Shown in pieces: positions 26,975 to 36,735 of a stretch of DNA of 64,000 nt. Source of the stretch: Allobosea sp. 47.2.35. Its GTDB lineage: Bacteria; Pseudomonadota; Alphaproteobacteria; Rhizobiales; Beijerinckiaceae. The stretch is from NCBI RefSeq assembly GCF_024655635.1, contig NZ_JANLGI010000006.1, positions 62,001-126,000 of the forward strand, read 5' to 3'. The position numbers and the translations under genes were made by a program. Position 1 is the stretch's first letter; every line of letters begins with the position of its first letter. The notes beneath the pieces are model-generated. The model had not been told where the DNA came from. It was given only the letters and a program-made list of their open reading frames with translations, and did no database searches.

Positions 26975-28065
26975 TTGCTGTTCTCGACATCGCCGTCCGC
27001 CACAGGCTCGGCGACTTCAGCCTCGATGCCTCCCTCACCTCCGATGGGCGGCTGACCGCCCTGTTCGGCAGCTCGGGCTCCGGCAAGACCTCGCTGGTCA
27101 ATGTCATCGGCGGATTGATCCGCCCCGATTTCGGCCATGTCCGCGTCGATGGCGAGACGTTGGTCGATACCGAACGCAGCATCTTCCTGCCGAAGCACCG
27201 CCGCCGCATCGGCTATGTCTTCCAGGAGGCGCGGCTCTTCCCGCATCTCAGCGTGCGGCAGAACCTGCTCTTCGGACACTGGTTCGTGCCGCGCGCGCAG
27301 CGCAGGCCGGCCGAGCTCGACAAGGTGCTGGAGCTGCTCGGCATCGGCCATCTGCTGCGCCGCCGCCCCGGTGCGCTCTCCGGCGGCGAGAAGCAGCGCG
27401 TCGCGATCGGCCGCGCCTTGCTGGCGCAGCCGCGTCTCCTGCTGATGGACGAGCCATTGGCGGCGCTCGATGAAGCCCGCAAGGCCGAGATTCTGCCGCA
27501 TATCGAGCGCCTGCGCGACGAGGCCGGCATCCCCATCGTCTATGTCTCGCACGCGCTGGCCGAGGTCGCGCGCCTCGCTACCACTGTCGCCATGGTCGAG
27601 AACGGGCGCGTCGCCGCTTGCGGTCCGACGGCGGACATTCTGTCCCGGCCCGATCTGGCGGCGCGGCCGGGCGCGCCGGAGGCGAGCACGCTGCTATCCG
27701 CCGAAGTCGCCGGCTTCGAGGACGCCTTTGGTCTGGCGTGTCTGACGACGCCGGCCGGGCCGCTCACGATCGCACGCGGCGCGCTGCGGCAGGGCCAGCG
27801 CATCAAGATCCGCATCCTCGCCAGCGATGTGATGCTCAGCCTCGGCCAGCCAGCCGAGATCAGCGCGCTTAACGTTTTGTCGGGCCCTATTGCCGAGATC
27901 GGCGAGCGCAGCGGCACCGGCGGCAGCACCGTGCACCTGCTCATCGCTTGCGGCGAGGCGAAGCTGGCGGCGCGCCTCACGGCGAAATCCGTCGCCCTGC
28001 TCGGCTTGGCGCCCGGTAAGCCGGTCCATGCAGTGATCAAGAGCGTCTCGGTCGAGATGCCTTGA
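26971..28065 (+). CDS. modC: Molybdate ABC transporter ATP-binding protein
   Basis: The protein has 364 residues. The ABC ATPase domain has Walker A GSSGSGKT at about residue 34, the signature LSGGEKQR at about 131, Walker B LLLMDEP at about 152 and the switch His in YVSHAL. The C-terminal part (about residues 285-360) is a TOBE/Mop-like domain that binds oxyanion and can inhibit transport in this family. ATG 26971 overlaps the modB stop. The gene ends the modABC operon, about 43 bases before the copA promoter region. Confidence 0.95.
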   Translation: MIAVLDIAVRHRLGDFSLDASLTSDGRLTALFGSSGSGKTSLVNVIGGLIRPDFGHVRVDGETLVDTERSIFLPKHRRRIGYVFQEARLFPHLSVRQNLLFGHWFVPRAQRRPAELDKVLELLGIGHLLRRRPGALSGGEKQRVAIGRALLAQPRLLLMDEPLAALDEARKAEILPHIERLRDEAGIPIVYVSHALAEVARLATTVAMVENGRVAACGPTADILSRPDLAARPGAPEASTLLSAEVAGFEDAFGLACLTTPAGPLTIARGALRQGQRIKIRILASDVMLSLGQPAEISALNVLSGPIAEIGERSGTGGSTVHLLIACGEAKLAARLTAKSVALLGLAPGKPVHAVIKSVSVEMP

Positions 28066-28108
28066 GCCGGGCGCCGCACAACCTTCCCAAAAAGTCATGG
28101 AATGAAGC

Positions 28109-28139
28109 TTGACCTTCCCATCATGGGAAGGACTATATC
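28109..28139 (+). promoter_or_regulatory. CueR-type (MerR family) copper-responsive promoter of copA
   Basis: The -35 TTGACC (28109-28114) and -10 TATATC (28134-28139) are separated by 19 bases, the overlong spacer of MerR-family promoters. Between them lies a perfect dyad: CCTTCCCAT (28113-28121), one base, ATGGGAAGG (28123-28131). This is the CueR operator layout. Transcription should start near 28145. Confidence 0.9.
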
Positions 28140-28167
28140 GCTCGTCATCACCATGAAGGAGACGGCG

Positions 28168-30654
28168 ATGACGGTCATCGACAGGAGCAGGAACGACCTC
28201 GAAACCCTCGATCTGGGCGTCGAGGGCATGACCTGCGCGGGCTGCGTCGCCCATGTCGAGCGCGCCATCGCGGCGGTGCCGGGCGTCGATGCGGTCTCGG
28301 TCAATCTTGCGACCGAACGTGCTCACATCAGCTTCGCCAAGGACGGCACCGACCTGAAGCAGATCGAGGCAGCGGTCCGCCAGAGCGGCTACACCCCGGT
28401 CGAGACCGCGATCGAACTGTCGGTCTCGGGCATGACCTGCGCCTCCTGCGTCGGCCATGTCGAGAAGGCCCTGCGCGCGGTGCCGGGCGTGGTCGAGGCC
28501 ACCGTGAACCTCGCGACCGAGCGCGCCAGCGTGAAGACGCTCGCAGGGAGCGAGATCATCCCTGCCCTGACGAAGACCGTGGCCGGCGCCGGCTATGAGG
28601 CGAGCCCGATCATCGCGGCCGATGGTGATGCCGACACGCGCCGACAGGCCGCCAAGGACGAGGAACAGGGCAAGCTGCTGCGCTCCGTCATCATCGCCGG
28701 CCTGCTGACTCTGCCGCTGCTGGTCGTCGAGATGGGCAGCCACATGGTTCCCTCCCTGCACCATTGGCTCGCCGGCACCTTCGGCGAATGGAATGTCCGC
28801 GTCTTCTCCTTCGTGCTGGCGACCATCGTCCAGTTCGGGCCGGGCCTCGTCTTCCTGCGCAAGGGTTTCCCGGCGCTACTGCGACTGGCGCCCGACATGA
28901 ACTCGCTGGTCATGCTCGGCACCGGCGCCGCCTATCTCTATTCCAGCGTCGCGACCTTCCTGCCGGACCTGCTGCCGGCGGGCACGGAGGGCACCTACTT
29001 CGAATCCGGCGCGGTGATCGTGACGCTGATCCTGCTCGGCCGCTGGTTCGAGACCCGCGCCAGGGGCCGGACCGGCGCCGCGATCCGCAGCCTGATCGCG
29101 CTCCAGCCCAAGACTGCCCGGGTGCTGCGCGACGGCGCCGAGAGCGATATTGCCGTCGATAGCGTGCGCCCCGGCGACGTCGTCATCCTCAGGCCGGGCG
29201 AACGCGTCCCGGTCGATGGCGAGGTCACGGACGGCTCTTCCTTCGTCGATGAATCGATGATCACCGGCGAGCCCGCCCCTGTCCGCAAGGAGGCCGGCAG
29301 CACCGTCACCGGCGGCACCGTCAACGGCTCGGGCGCATTGCGCTTCACCGCGCAGAAGGTCGGCTCCGACACGCTGCTCGCCCAGATCGTGCGCACCGTT
29401 CAGGCCGCGCAGGGCGCCAAGCTGCCGATCCAGGCGCTGGTCGACCGTGTCACGCTCTGGTTCGTGCCGGTCGTGATCGGGTTGGCTCTGCTGACCTTCG
29501 CCGTCTGGCTGACATTTGGCCCGAGCCCCGCCCTGTCGCATGCGCTGGTCAATGCCGTCGCGCTGCTGATCATCGCCTGCCCCTGCGCCATGGGCCTCGC
29601 CACCCCGACCTCGATCATGGTCGGCACCGGTCGCGGCGCCGAGCTCGGCATCCTGTTCCGGCAGGGCGACGCCTTGCAGGCGCTCAAGGACGTCCAGATC
29701 GTCGCGCTCGACAAGACGGGTACGCTGACCAAGGGCAAGCCCGAGCTCACCGATATCGAGCCGGCGAACGGCTTCGCGGCCGACGACGTGCTGCGCCTCG
29801 TCGGCTCGGCCGAGAACCGCTCCGAGCATCCGCTTGCGCAGGCGCTGGTCGCGGCCGCCAAGGCTCGCAATCTCGCCCTCGCCGAGCCGGCCGACTTCAC
29901 CAGCGATCCCGGCCGCGGCGTCACCGCGACTGTCGAGGGCCGCAAGGTCGCGATCGGCGGCCACCGCCTGATGGAGGAGGCCAAGCTCGACATCGCGCCC
30001 TTCGCGGCCCGCGCCAAGGCGCTGGCCGAGGCCGGCAAGACTCCGCTTTATGCCGCGATCGACGGCAAGATCGCTGCGGTCATCGCCGTCGCAGACGCGG
30101 TGAAGGAGACCACGCCCGCGGCCATCGCCGCCCTGCACAAGCTCGGCCTCAAGGTCGCGATGGTGACCGGCGACGACCGGCGCACGGCGGAAGCGGTGGC
30201 GCGCGGCCTGGGCATCGACGAGGTCTGGGCCGAGGTGCTGCCGACCGACAAGGCCGAGGTGGTGAAGCGGCTGCAGGGCCGCGGCGCCAAGGTCGCCTTC
30301 GTCGGCGACGGCATCAACGATGCGCCTGCGCTCGCACAGGCCGATGTCGGCATCGCCATCGGCACTGGCACGGATATCGCGATCGAAAGCGCCGATGTCG
30401 TGTTGATGTCCGGCGACGTGATGGGCGTGCCCCGTGCGATTGCGCTGTCGCAGGCGGTGATCGCCAATATCCGCCAGAATCTCGCCTGGGCCTTCGGCTA
30501 CAACGCCCTGCTGATCCCGGTCGCGGCGGGCGTGCTCTATCCGGCCTTCGGCATCCTGCTCTCGCCGGTCTTCGCCGGGCTTGCCATGGCGCTGTCGAGC
30601 GTCAGCGTCGTCAGCAATGCGCTCAGGTTGAAGCGCTTTCAGGTGGAGGCCTGA
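28168..30654 (+). CDS. copA: Copper-exporting P1B-type ATPase
   Basis: The protein has 828 residues. Two N-terminal heavy-metal-associated domains each carry a GMTCxxC motif (about residues 20-26 and 88-94). The membrane CPC motif is in [11 protein letters not shown] at about residue 471. The phosphorylation site DKTGTLT is at about 515 and the hinge [16 protein letters not shown] near 715. It pumps Cu+ out of the cytoplasm. I chose ATG 28168 because it has ggag 7 bases upstream and lies after the CueR promoter. The in-frame ATG at 28102 is upstream of the promoter and cannot be used from that transcript. cueR starts 1 base after the stop. Confidence 0.96.
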   Translation: MTVIDRSRNDLETLDLGVEGMTCAGCVAHVERAIAAVPGVDAVSVNLATERAHISFAKDGTDLKQIEAAVRQSGYTPVETAIELSVSGMTCASCVGHVEKALRAVPGVVEATVNLATERASVKTLAGSEIIPALTKTVAGAGYEASPIIAADGDADTRRQAAKDEEQGKLLRSVIIAGLLTLPLLVVEMGSHMVPSLHHWLAGTFGEWNVRVFSFVLATIVQFGPGLVFLRKGFPALLRLAPDMNSLVMLGTGAAYLYSSVATFLPDLLPAGTEGTYFESGAVIVTLILLGRWFETRARGRTGAAIRSLIALQPKTARVLRDGAESDIAVDSVRPGDVVILRPGERVPVDGEVTDGSSFVDESMITGEPAPVRKEAGSTVTGGTVNGSGALRFTAQKVGSDTLLAQIVRTVQAAQGAKLPIQALVDRVTLWFVPVVIGLALLTFAVWLTFGPSPALSHALVNAVALLIIACPCAMGLATPTSIMVGTGRGAELGILFRQGDALQALKDVQIVALDKTGTLTKGKPELTDIEPANGFAADDVLRLVGSAENRSEHPLAQALVAAAKARNLALAEPADFTSDPGRGVTATVEGRKVAIGGHRLMEEAKLDIAPFAARAKALAEAGKTPLYAAIDGKIAAVIAVADAVKETTPAAIAALHKLGLKVAMVTGDDRRTAEAVARGLGIDEVWAEVLPTDKAEVVKRLQGRGAKVAFVGDGINDAPALAQADVGIAIGTGTDIAIESADVVLMSGDVMGVPRAIALSQAVIANIRQNLAWAFGYNALLIPVAAGVLYPAFGILLSPVFAGLAMALSSVSVVSNALRLKRFQVEA

Positions 30655-30655
30655 G

Positions 30656-31066
30656 ATGAATATCGGCGAAGCGGCGACCCGCTCTGGCGTCAGCGCCAAG
30701 ATGATCCGCTATTACGAGAGCATCGGCCTGATCACCGCGCCGGCCCGCACGGCCGCGCAATACCGGGTCTATGCCGCCGACGACGTGCATACGCTGCGCT
30801 TCGTGCGCCGCTCGCGCGATCTCGGCTTCTCGTTGGAGGAAACCCGCGAACTGCTCGCGCTCTGGCGCGACAAGAGCCGGGCCAGCGCCGATGTGAAGAG
30901 CCTCGCCATGGCACATGTGCGCGAGCTCGAGGAAAAGGCGGCCGAACTCAAGGCCATGGCCGACACGCTGCGGCATCTGGCGACGCATTGCCATGGCGAC
31001 CACCGGCCGGATTGCCCGATCCTCGCCGATTTCGCAGCCACCACGCCGACGCAAGGCAAAGCCTGA
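30656..31066 (+). CDS. cueR: Copper-responsive MerR-family regulator CueR
   Basis: The protein has 136 residues. The N-terminal winged helix MNIGEAATRSGVSAKMIRYYESIGL is followed by a dimerisation helix and the metal loop with Cys112 and Cys120, the same spacing as the Cu+-binding pair of E. coli CueR. It activates copA by untwisting the 19-bp-spacer promoter. Here cueR is the second gene of the copA transcript, so it is positively autoregulated by copper. A longer His/Cys-rich tail (CHGDHRPDCPIL) may add binding residues. Confidence 0.93.
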   Translation: MNIGEAATRSGVSAKMIRYYESIGLITAPARTAAQYRVYAADDVHTLRFVRRSRDLGFSLEETRELLALWRDKSRASADVKSLAMAHVRELEEKAAELKAMADTLRHLATHCHGDHRPDCPILADFAATTPTQGKA

Positions 31067-31233
31067 GACGCTGCTCCGCCATGCGCTGAATGTCTGGACG
31101 TGTCGGTGCGAGATTGCTCATATGCCGCTGCCCACCAGAGGCGGGTCCGGCCCGGCCGCATCGGCCCCGTCGGGGAATCCGCCTCTCAACGAAAGACGGG
31201 GAGCGCCCAGGGCGTTCTCCAGGCGGAACGACA

Positions 31234-32652
31234 ATGGACAATCGAAACGATCTCTGGCGGCATGTCGATGCGAACAAGGAGCGCCTGATCGCGCTCTCCG
31301 ACCGGGTCTGGGGCATGCCGGAGGTGTGCTACACCGAGAAGCGCTCCGTCGCCGAGCATATTGCAGAGCTGAAGCATCAGGGCTTCAAGATCACCGAGAA
31401 TGTCGCCGATATCCCGACCGCCGTGATAGGCGAGGCCGGCGAAGGCGGCCCGGTCATCGCCTTCCTCGGCGAGTACGACGCCCTGCCCGGCCTGTCGCAG
31501 GAAGCCGGCGCCTCCGAGCACAAGGAGATCGAGGCCGGCGGCCATGGCCATGGCTGCGGCCATAACCTGCTCGGCTCGGCCGCGATGCTCGCTGCGGTGG
31601 CGATGAAGGAGTGGCTCGCCGAGAACAAGATCCCCGGCCGCGTGCGCTACTATGGCTGCCCGGCCGAGGAAGGCGGCGCCGCGAAGGCTTTCATGGTCCG
31701 CGCTGGCGCCTTCGACGACGCCGATGTCGCCATCTCGTGGCACCCGTCGAGCTTCTGGGAGGTCGCTCCGGCCCTCGCCCTCGCCAATACCCGCGCCGAT
31801 TTCGTCTTCACCGGCCGCGCCTCGCATGCCGCTGCCGCGCCCCATCTCGGCCGTTCGGCGCTCGATGCCGTCGAACTGATGAATGTCGGCGTCAATTACA
31901 TGCGCGAGCACATGCCCTCCGACGCCCGCGTCCACTACGCGCTGCTCGACACCGGCGGCATCGCGCCCAACGTCGTCCAGGCTCATGCCCGCGTGCGCTA
32001 CTCGATCCGCGCCCGAGACCTGCGCGGCATGCTGGAGCTCGTCCAGCGCGTGAAGAAGATCGCCGAAGGCGCGGCATTGATGACGGAAACCAAGATGGAG
32101 ATGCGCATCGTCAGCGCCGTCTCCGATCTCGTCGCCAACACGCCGCTCGAAGAGGCCATGCATAAGGTGATGGGCGAGCTCGGCGCGCCGCATTTCGACG
32201 ATGCCGACAAGGCCTATGCCGAGAAGATCCGCGCCACGCTCTCGCCGCAGGAGATCGCCTCGATCTGGCGCACGATCGGCATGCCCGATACCGGCGCCCC
32301 GCTCGCCGACTTCCTCGTGCCGCGCGACGCCAAGCGCAACCCGGCGATCGGCTCGACCGATATCGGCGACGTGAGCTGGGCGGTGCCGACCGTGCAGGCC
32401 CATGCGCCGACCGTCGCGATGGGCACGCCGTTCCACACCTGGCAGGTCGTGGCGCAGGGCAAGTCCCCCGCCGCGCACAAGGCGATGGTCCATGTCGCCA
32501 AGGCGATGGCCGCGACCGGCGCCGCCGTGCTGAGCGACCCGGCCCTGATGGCCGCCGCCAAGGCCGACCACAAGGCCCGCCTCGGCAAGGAAGGCTACAC
32601 CTCACCGCTGCCGCCTGAAGTGAAGCCGCCGCTGACCATGTCGCTGGGCTGA
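31234..32652 (+). CDS. M20-family amidohydrolase (AbgB/peptidase M20D-like)
   Basis: The protein has 472 residues and belongs to the dinuclear zinc amidohydrolases. Metal ligands are visible in GEYDALPGLSQ (Asp) at about residue 75, GGHGHGCGHNLLG (His) at about 100, CPAEEGG (Glu) at about 140 and a late His in MGTPFHTWQV. The lid/dimerisation domain (FVFTGRASHAAAAPHLGRSALDA) is at about residues 190-210. Relatives cleave N-acyl amino acids or p-aminobenzoyl-glutamate. The ATG at 31234 follows ggcgga. It lies beside a MarR regulator and a branched-chain-type ABC importer, so it probably hydrolyses an imported N-acylated or amide compound. Confidence 0.87.
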   Translation: MDNRNDLWRHVDANKERLIALSDRVWGMPEVCYTEKRSVAEHIAELKHQGFKITENVADIPTAVIGEAGEGGPVIAFLGEYDALPGLSQEAGASEHKEIEAGGHGHGCGHNLLGSAAMLAAVAMKEWLAENKIPGRVRYYGCPAEEGGAAKAFMVRAGAFDDADVAISWHPSSFWEVAPALALANTRADFVFTGRASHAAAAPHLGRSALDAVELMNVGVNYMREHMPSDARVHYALLDTGGIAPNVVQAHARVRYSIRARDLRGMLELVQRVKKIAEGAALMTETKMEMRIVSAVSDLVANTPLEEAMHKVMGELGAPHFDDADKAYAEKIRATLSPQEIASIWRTIGMPDTGAPLADFLVPRDAKRNPAIGSTDIGDVSWAVPTVQAHAPTVAMGTPFHTWQVVAQGKSPAAHKAMVHVAKAMAATGAAVLSDPALMAAAKADHKARLGKEGYTSPLPPEVKPPLTMSLG

Positions 32653-32682
32653 TAGCCCTCGCGCTTCAGAACCGATGCAGAC

Positions 32683-32723
32683 ACATCCCGGGTGGCCAGA
32701 CGGCCCCCCGGGATGTTTCGTTT
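32683..32723 (+). terminator. Rho-independent terminator after the M20 amidohydrolase
   Basis: A perfect 10-bp stem (32683-32692 with 32707-32716) has a 14-base loop that can itself form a small GGCC/GGCC stem, followed by TTCGTTT. It lies 31 bases after the stop codon. Confidence 0.8.
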
Positions 32724-32809
32724 GAGCGCTGTATCGCGATCGAACGAACACATATGATCCGGAACAACATCGCTGCCGCCAATCGGCAGAATCGCCACCC
32801 GGAGCCAGC

Positions 32810-33367
32810 ATGGATCGCGCAGAGGAATCGGAAGACGGGCTCGGCCGGCATCACCGCACGGCCAGCGGCCAGGCCGATTCCGCGACACCTGAGCCGGTCG
32901 ATCTCGCCGGCTATGTCCTGGACGAACAGTTCGGCTTCCTGCTGCGGCAGATGCAGCAGCGCTATGTCGCGATGTTCCTGGAAATGATGGGCGAGGACGG
33001 GCCGACGCCGCCGCAATTCGCGGTGCTCTGCCGACTCGCGGTCGATGGGCGGATTTCCCAGAACCAGCTCGGCCGCATGACGGCGATGGACCCGGCCACG
33101 ATCCGGGGCGTGGTGACCCGCCTTGCCGAGCGCGGACTGGTCGAGCGCCTGCACGATCCCGACGACAAGCGCCGCGTGCTGGTTCAGCTCGGCCAGCGCG
33201 GCCGCGAATTGCTGCCGACTTATGTCGAGCGCGCCAAGGCGATCACCATCGCCGCGCTTGATCCGATGGCCGAGCCTGAAGTCGAGCCGCTGCTCGGCGT
33301 GATGCGGCGCCTGCTCTCGGGCTTCAGACCGCCAGATACTGGCTCCGCGCCGCCTCGTCAGCCTTGA
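32810..33367 (+). CDS. MarR-family transcriptional regulator
   Basis: The protein has 185 residues. A polar N-terminal tail of about 35 residues precedes the winged-helix MarR domain (about residues 40-160). The recognition region is ISQNQLGRMTAMDPATIRGVVTRLAERGL and the wing is DPDDKRRVLVQL. The ATG at 32810 follows ggagcc. It lies between the amidohydrolase and the convergent liv operon, overlapping livF by 44 bases tail to tail. A TCATATG element occurs upstream of this gene, of the amidohydrolase and of livK, so it probably controls all three. Confidence 0.88.
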   Translation: MDRAEESEDGLGRHHRTASGQADSATPEPVDLAGYVLDEQFGFLLRQMQQRYVAMFLEMMGEDGPTPPQFAVLCRLAVDGRISQNQLGRMTAMDPATIRGVVTRLAERGLVERLHDPDDKRRVLVQLGQRGRELLPTYVERAKAITIAALDPMAEPEVEPLLGVMRRLLSGFRPPDTGSAPPRQP

Positions 33368-34034
33368 GCGCGGCCATCGTATCGTCGAAGCGGATCAAGC
33401 CCTTCTCGATGATGACGGCGCGGTCGGCGATGCTGCCGGCGAAATGCAGGTTCTGCTCGGAGAGCAGCACCGACAACCCCTCGCCCTTCAACACGCGGAT
33501 CGTCTGCGCCATCGCCTCGACGATGACCGGCGCAAGCCCTTCCGAGGGCTCGTCGAGAAGCAGCAGGCGCGGATTGCCCATCAGCGTGCGGGCGATGGTC
33601 AGCATCTGCTGCTCGCCGCCGGACATGGCGCCGCCCGGCCGGTCGCGCATGCGCCCGAGATTGGGGAAGAGATCGAACAGGCGCTCCGGCGTCCAATGCG
33701 GCGCGCCCTTGCGGGGTGGCTGACGGCCGACCTCGAGATTCTCCATCACCGTCAGGTCGGAGAAGACGCGCCGGTCCTCCGGGACATAGCCGATGCCGAG
33801 CCGGGCAATCGCGAAGGGCTCGCGGCCGGCGATCTTCTTGCCCTCAAACCGGATCGATCCTTTCGGCTCAGGCACCAGCCCCATCACCGTCTTCATCGTG
33901 GTCGACTTGCCGGCGCCATTGCGGCCCATCAGCGCGACGACCTCACCCGAGTCGACCGAGAAGCCGACGCCGTGCAGGATCTTGGCGCGGCCATACCAGG
34001 CCTCGACGCCCACCAGTTCGAGGAGCGCCGCCAT
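33324..34034 (-). CDS. livF: Branched-chain-amino-acid-type ABC transporter ATPase LivF
   Basis: The protein has 236 residues. Walker A is GRNGAGKST at about residue 37, the signature is MSGGEQQ at about 135, and Walker B LLLDEPSEGL is at about 157. The LivF pattern YGRAKILHGV is near the start. Its ATG overlaps the livG stop by one base (TGATG), so it is translationally coupled. It is the last gene of the livK-livHM-livG-livF operon. The 3' end overlaps the convergent MarR gene by 44 bases. Confidence 0.94.
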   Translation of the reverse strand: MAALLELVGVEAWYGRAKILHGVGFSVDSGEVVALMGRNGAGKSTTMKTVMGLVPEPKGSIRFEGKKIAGREPFAIARLGIGYVPEDRRVFSDLTVMENLEVGRQPPRKGAPHWTPERLFDLFPNLGRMRDRPGGAMSGGEQQMLTIARTLMGNPRLLLLDEPSEGLAPVIVEAMAQTIRVLKGEGLSVLLSEQNLHFAGSIADRAVIIEKGLIRFDDTMAALKADEAARSQYLAV

Positions 34035-34807
34035 CAATGCCCTCCCGAGGTCGCGCCGGAGCCGAGATAGACCGCGCGCACTTGGCGGTCGTTACGGACC
34101 TCGGCGCTGGTCCCCGATGCGATCAACCGGCCGCGATCGAGCACCAGCACGCGATCGGCATGGGCGAAGACCACATCCATGTCGTGCTCGGTGAAGAGCA
34201 CGGCGATGCCGCGCTCCCGCGCGATGTGGGCGGTCAGTGCCATCAGCGCGATGCGCTCCTGCGGCGCCATGCCGGCGGTCGGCTCGTCCATCAGCAGGAG
34301 CTTCGGCTCGTTGGCGAGCGCGACCGCGAGCTCGACGCGCTTCAGGTCGCCATAGGCGAGCACGCCGCAGGCGCGCTCGGCTTGCCCGGTCATGCCGACC
34401 TGATCGAGCAAGGCATCGGCCGGTTCGACGCGGCGCCGGTCGGCGCGGCCGAACAGGCGCCAGCTCTTTCCGGCGTGCGAAATCAGTGCCATCTGGACGT
34501 TCTCGCGCACGGTCATCGAGGCGAAGGTCGCGGTGATCTGGAAGGTGCGGCCGACGCCGAGGCGCCAGACCTTGCGTGGCTCCAGCCCGGTGATCGGCCG
34601 GCTCGCCAGAAGCACCTCGCCACGATCGGGCTTGAGCTGCCCATTCAGCATGTTGAAGCAGGTCGTCTTGCCGGCGCCATTCGGGCCGATCAGGGCCACA
34701 AGCTTTCCGGCCTCGACCGAGAACGACACGCCGTCGACCGCCTTCACGCCGCCGAAGGAGCGGGCGAGATCGCGGGCTTCCAGCACGGGGGGCACGGGTG
34801 CGCTCAT
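34034..34807 (-). CDS. livG: Branched-chain-amino-acid-type ABC transporter ATPase LivG
   Basis: The protein has 257 residues. Walker A is GPNGAGKTT at about residue 43. The LivG-type QITATFASMTVRENVQMAL follows, then a degenerate ABC signature in LAYGDLKRVELAVAL at about 150, Walker B LLLMDEPTAGM and switch His in FTEHDMD. Such a substituted signature (YGDLKR in place of LSGGQ) is common in LivG. The ATG at 34807 overlaps the livHM stop by four bases. Confidence 0.94.
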   Translation of the reverse strand: MSAPVPPVLEARDLARSFGGVKAVDGVSFSVEAGKLVALIGPNGAGKTTCFNMLNGQLKPDRGEVLLASRPITGLEPRKVWRLGVGRTFQITATFASMTVRENVQMALISHAGKSWRLFGRADRRRVEPADALLDQVGMTGQAERACGVLAYGDLKRVELAVALANEPKLLLMDEPTAGMAPQERIALMALTAHIARERGIAVLFTEHDMDVVFAHADRVLVLDRGRLIASGTSAEVRNDRQVRAVYLGSGATSGGH

Positions 34808-36672
34808 GCCGCCGCCGTCGCTTGCGTGGCGCTCTCGCGCCGGGAGCGCCAGAACAGCCAGGTGCCGACGAGACCGCGCGGGAACAGCACGACCAGCAGC
34901 ACGATCGAGAGGCCCAGCACGAAGCGCCAATAGGCCGTCAGCTTCATGAGCTGCTCGTTGAGGCCCATATAGGCGAAGGCTCCGATGACCGGCCCGGCAA
35001 CCGTCTGCACACCGCCGAGCAGCACCATCAGAAGCGCGTCGACCGAGCGCGGGATCGCCATATAGGTCGGGAAGACCGAGCCTTTCGAGAAGGCGAAGAG
35101 CCCGCCAGCGATGCCGGCCGCGATCGCCGCGATGGTGAAGGCCGCCCATTGCAGGCGCCCGACATCGAGCCCGATCGCCTCGGCCCGCAAGGGGCTGTCG
35201 CGGCCGGCACGCAAGGCATAGCCGAAGGGCGCGAAGATGATGACGCGCAACGCCACGATCACCAGCACGGCGATGGCGAGCGCGAGATAGTAGAACACCG
35301 TCTTGGGCACCGCCCAGGCCGAGGGCCAGACGCCGAGGATGCCGTTGTCGCCGCCGGTGAGGTCGACCCACTGGAAGGCCGTGGCCCAGGCGATCTGGGC
35401 GAAGGCCAGCGTCAGCATGGCGAGATAGACGCCCGAAAGCCGCACGCAGAACCAGCCGAAGATGGCGCCCGCGATGCCGGCCATCAATGGCGCCAGCATC
35501 AGAGCCTCCTCCATCGGGCTGCCCAGCCATTTCACCGCCAGCGCCGCGCCATAGGCGCCGAGGCCGAAATAGGCGGCATGGCCGAAGGAGGTGATGCCGC
35601 CCGGCCCCATCAGCAGATGCAACGAGGCGGCGAAGACGGCGAAGATGACGAGATCGGTCAGGGTCAGGATGACATGATCCGGCACGACGAGCGGCGCCAG
35701 CGCCAGCAGGCCGAGCGCCACGGCTCCGAACAGCTTGGCCGCGCCGTCGGCCGGGCGCAACAGGAAGAGCTGGCCGGCATGGCCGCGCGGCTCGCTCGCC
35801 GCCTTGCCGAGCAGGCCGTGCGGCCTGACGATCAGCACCGCCGCCATCACCAGGAAGACGAGGACCAGCGTGATCTTCGGCAGGATCAGGATGCCGAAGG
35901 CATGGAGCACGCCGATCAGCACGGCAGCGAAATAGGCTCCCGTCACGCTGCCGAGCCCGCCAACCACCACGACCACGAAGGCCTCGGCGATCATCGACAA
36001 ATCCATGTGGAGGTTGATCGCCTCGCGCGGGAGTTGGAGCGCACCGCCGAGCCCCGCCAACGCGGCACCAAAGGCGAAAACCGAGGTGAAGAGCAGGCGC
36101 TGGTTGACGCCGAGCGCGCTGACCATCTCGCGATCCTGCGTCGCCGCCCGGATCAGCACGCCCCAGCGCGTCCGGTGGAACAGCAGCCAGATCAGGCCGA
36201 GCACGACCGGCCCGACCGCGATCAGGAAAAGCTCGTAGCTCGGGAAACGGTTGTCGAACAGGATGACGAAGCTGCGGAAGCCCGGCGCACGCGGGCCAAG
36301 CTTGTCCTCCGGCCCCCAGGTCGCCAGCGCGATGTCTTGCAGCATCAGCACGACGCCGAAGGTCGCGAGCAGCTGGAACAGCTCCGGCGCCTGATAGATC
36401 CGTCGTAGGATCAGGACTTCGATCAGCACGCCGGCGAGGCCGGTCAGCAGCACGGCGAGGATGACGCCGCCCCAGAAGCCGAGCGGATCGGCCGGCCCGA
36501 GCCAGCTCACCAGCGTGAAGGCCAGATAGCCGCCCAGCATGTAGAGCGAGCCATGGGCAAAGTTCACGATGCGCGTGACACCGAAGATGATCGACAGCCC
36601 GCACGCCACCAGGAACAGCGACGACGCCGAGGCCAGGCCGTTCAGGGTCTGGGTGAGGACGAGATCAAGCAT
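34804..36672 (-). CDS. livHM: Fused LivH-LivM permease of a branched-chain-amino-acid-type ABC transporter
   Basis: The protein has 622 residues. The first half (about 1-290) is a LivH-type permease, with the LivH start LNGLASASSLFLVACGLSIIFG, the INFAHGSLYMLGGYLAF helix and the GGLGSVTGA loop. The second half (about 310-610) is LivM-type, with GPGGITSFGHAAYFGLGAYGAA and the GGVQTVAGPVIGAFAYMGL loop. The two are normally separate subunits; here one chain carries both, joined by a short RG-rich linker near residue 295-305. This fused form occurs in some Alpha- and Betaproteobacteria. It sits between livK and livG in the same operon. Confidence 0.93.
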   Translation of the reverse strand: MLDLVLTQTLNGLASASSLFLVACGLSIIFGVTRIVNFAHGSLYMLGGYLAFTLVSWLGPADPLGFWGGVILAVLLTGLAGVLIEVLILRRIYQAPELFQLLATFGVVLMLQDIALATWGPEDKLGPRAPGFRSFVILFDNRFPSYELFLIAVGPVVLGLIWLLFHRTRWGVLIRAATQDREMVSALGVNQRLLFTSVFAFGAALAGLGGALQLPREAINLHMDLSMIAEAFVVVVVGGLGSVTGAYFAAVLIGVLHAFGILILPKITLVLVFLVMAAVLIVRPHGLLGKAASEPRGHAGQLFLLRPADGAAKLFGAVALGLLALAPLVVPDHVILTLTDLVIFAVFAASLHLLMGPGGITSFGHAAYFGLGAYGAALAVKWLGSPMEEALMLAPLMAGIAGAIFGWFCVRLSGVYLAMLTLAFAQIAWATAFQWVDLTGGDNGILGVWPSAWAVPKTVFYYLALAIAVLVIVALRVIIFAPFGYALRAGRDSPLRAEAIGLDVGRLQWAAFTIAAIAAGIAGGLFAFSKGSVFPTYMAIPRSVDALLMVLLGGVQTVAGPVIGAFAYMGLNEQLMKLTAYWRFVLGLSIVLLVVLFPRGLVGTWLFWRSRRESATQATAAA

Positions 36673-36735
36673 GTCGTCTCGGGCGCGGCGCTACGGCGTT
36701 TCAGGCGGTAGCGCCACGCTCCCTGTCAGCCAGGC

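Noticed and set aside
28102-28167. Earlier in-frame ATG for copA at 28102
   Set aside because: It lies upstream of the CueR promoter, and the ATG at 28168 has a good ribosome-binding site.
34798-36408. Long open frame antisense to the livHM permease
   Set aside because: The translation is a charged low-complexity string and the sense strand has unmistakable permease sequence.
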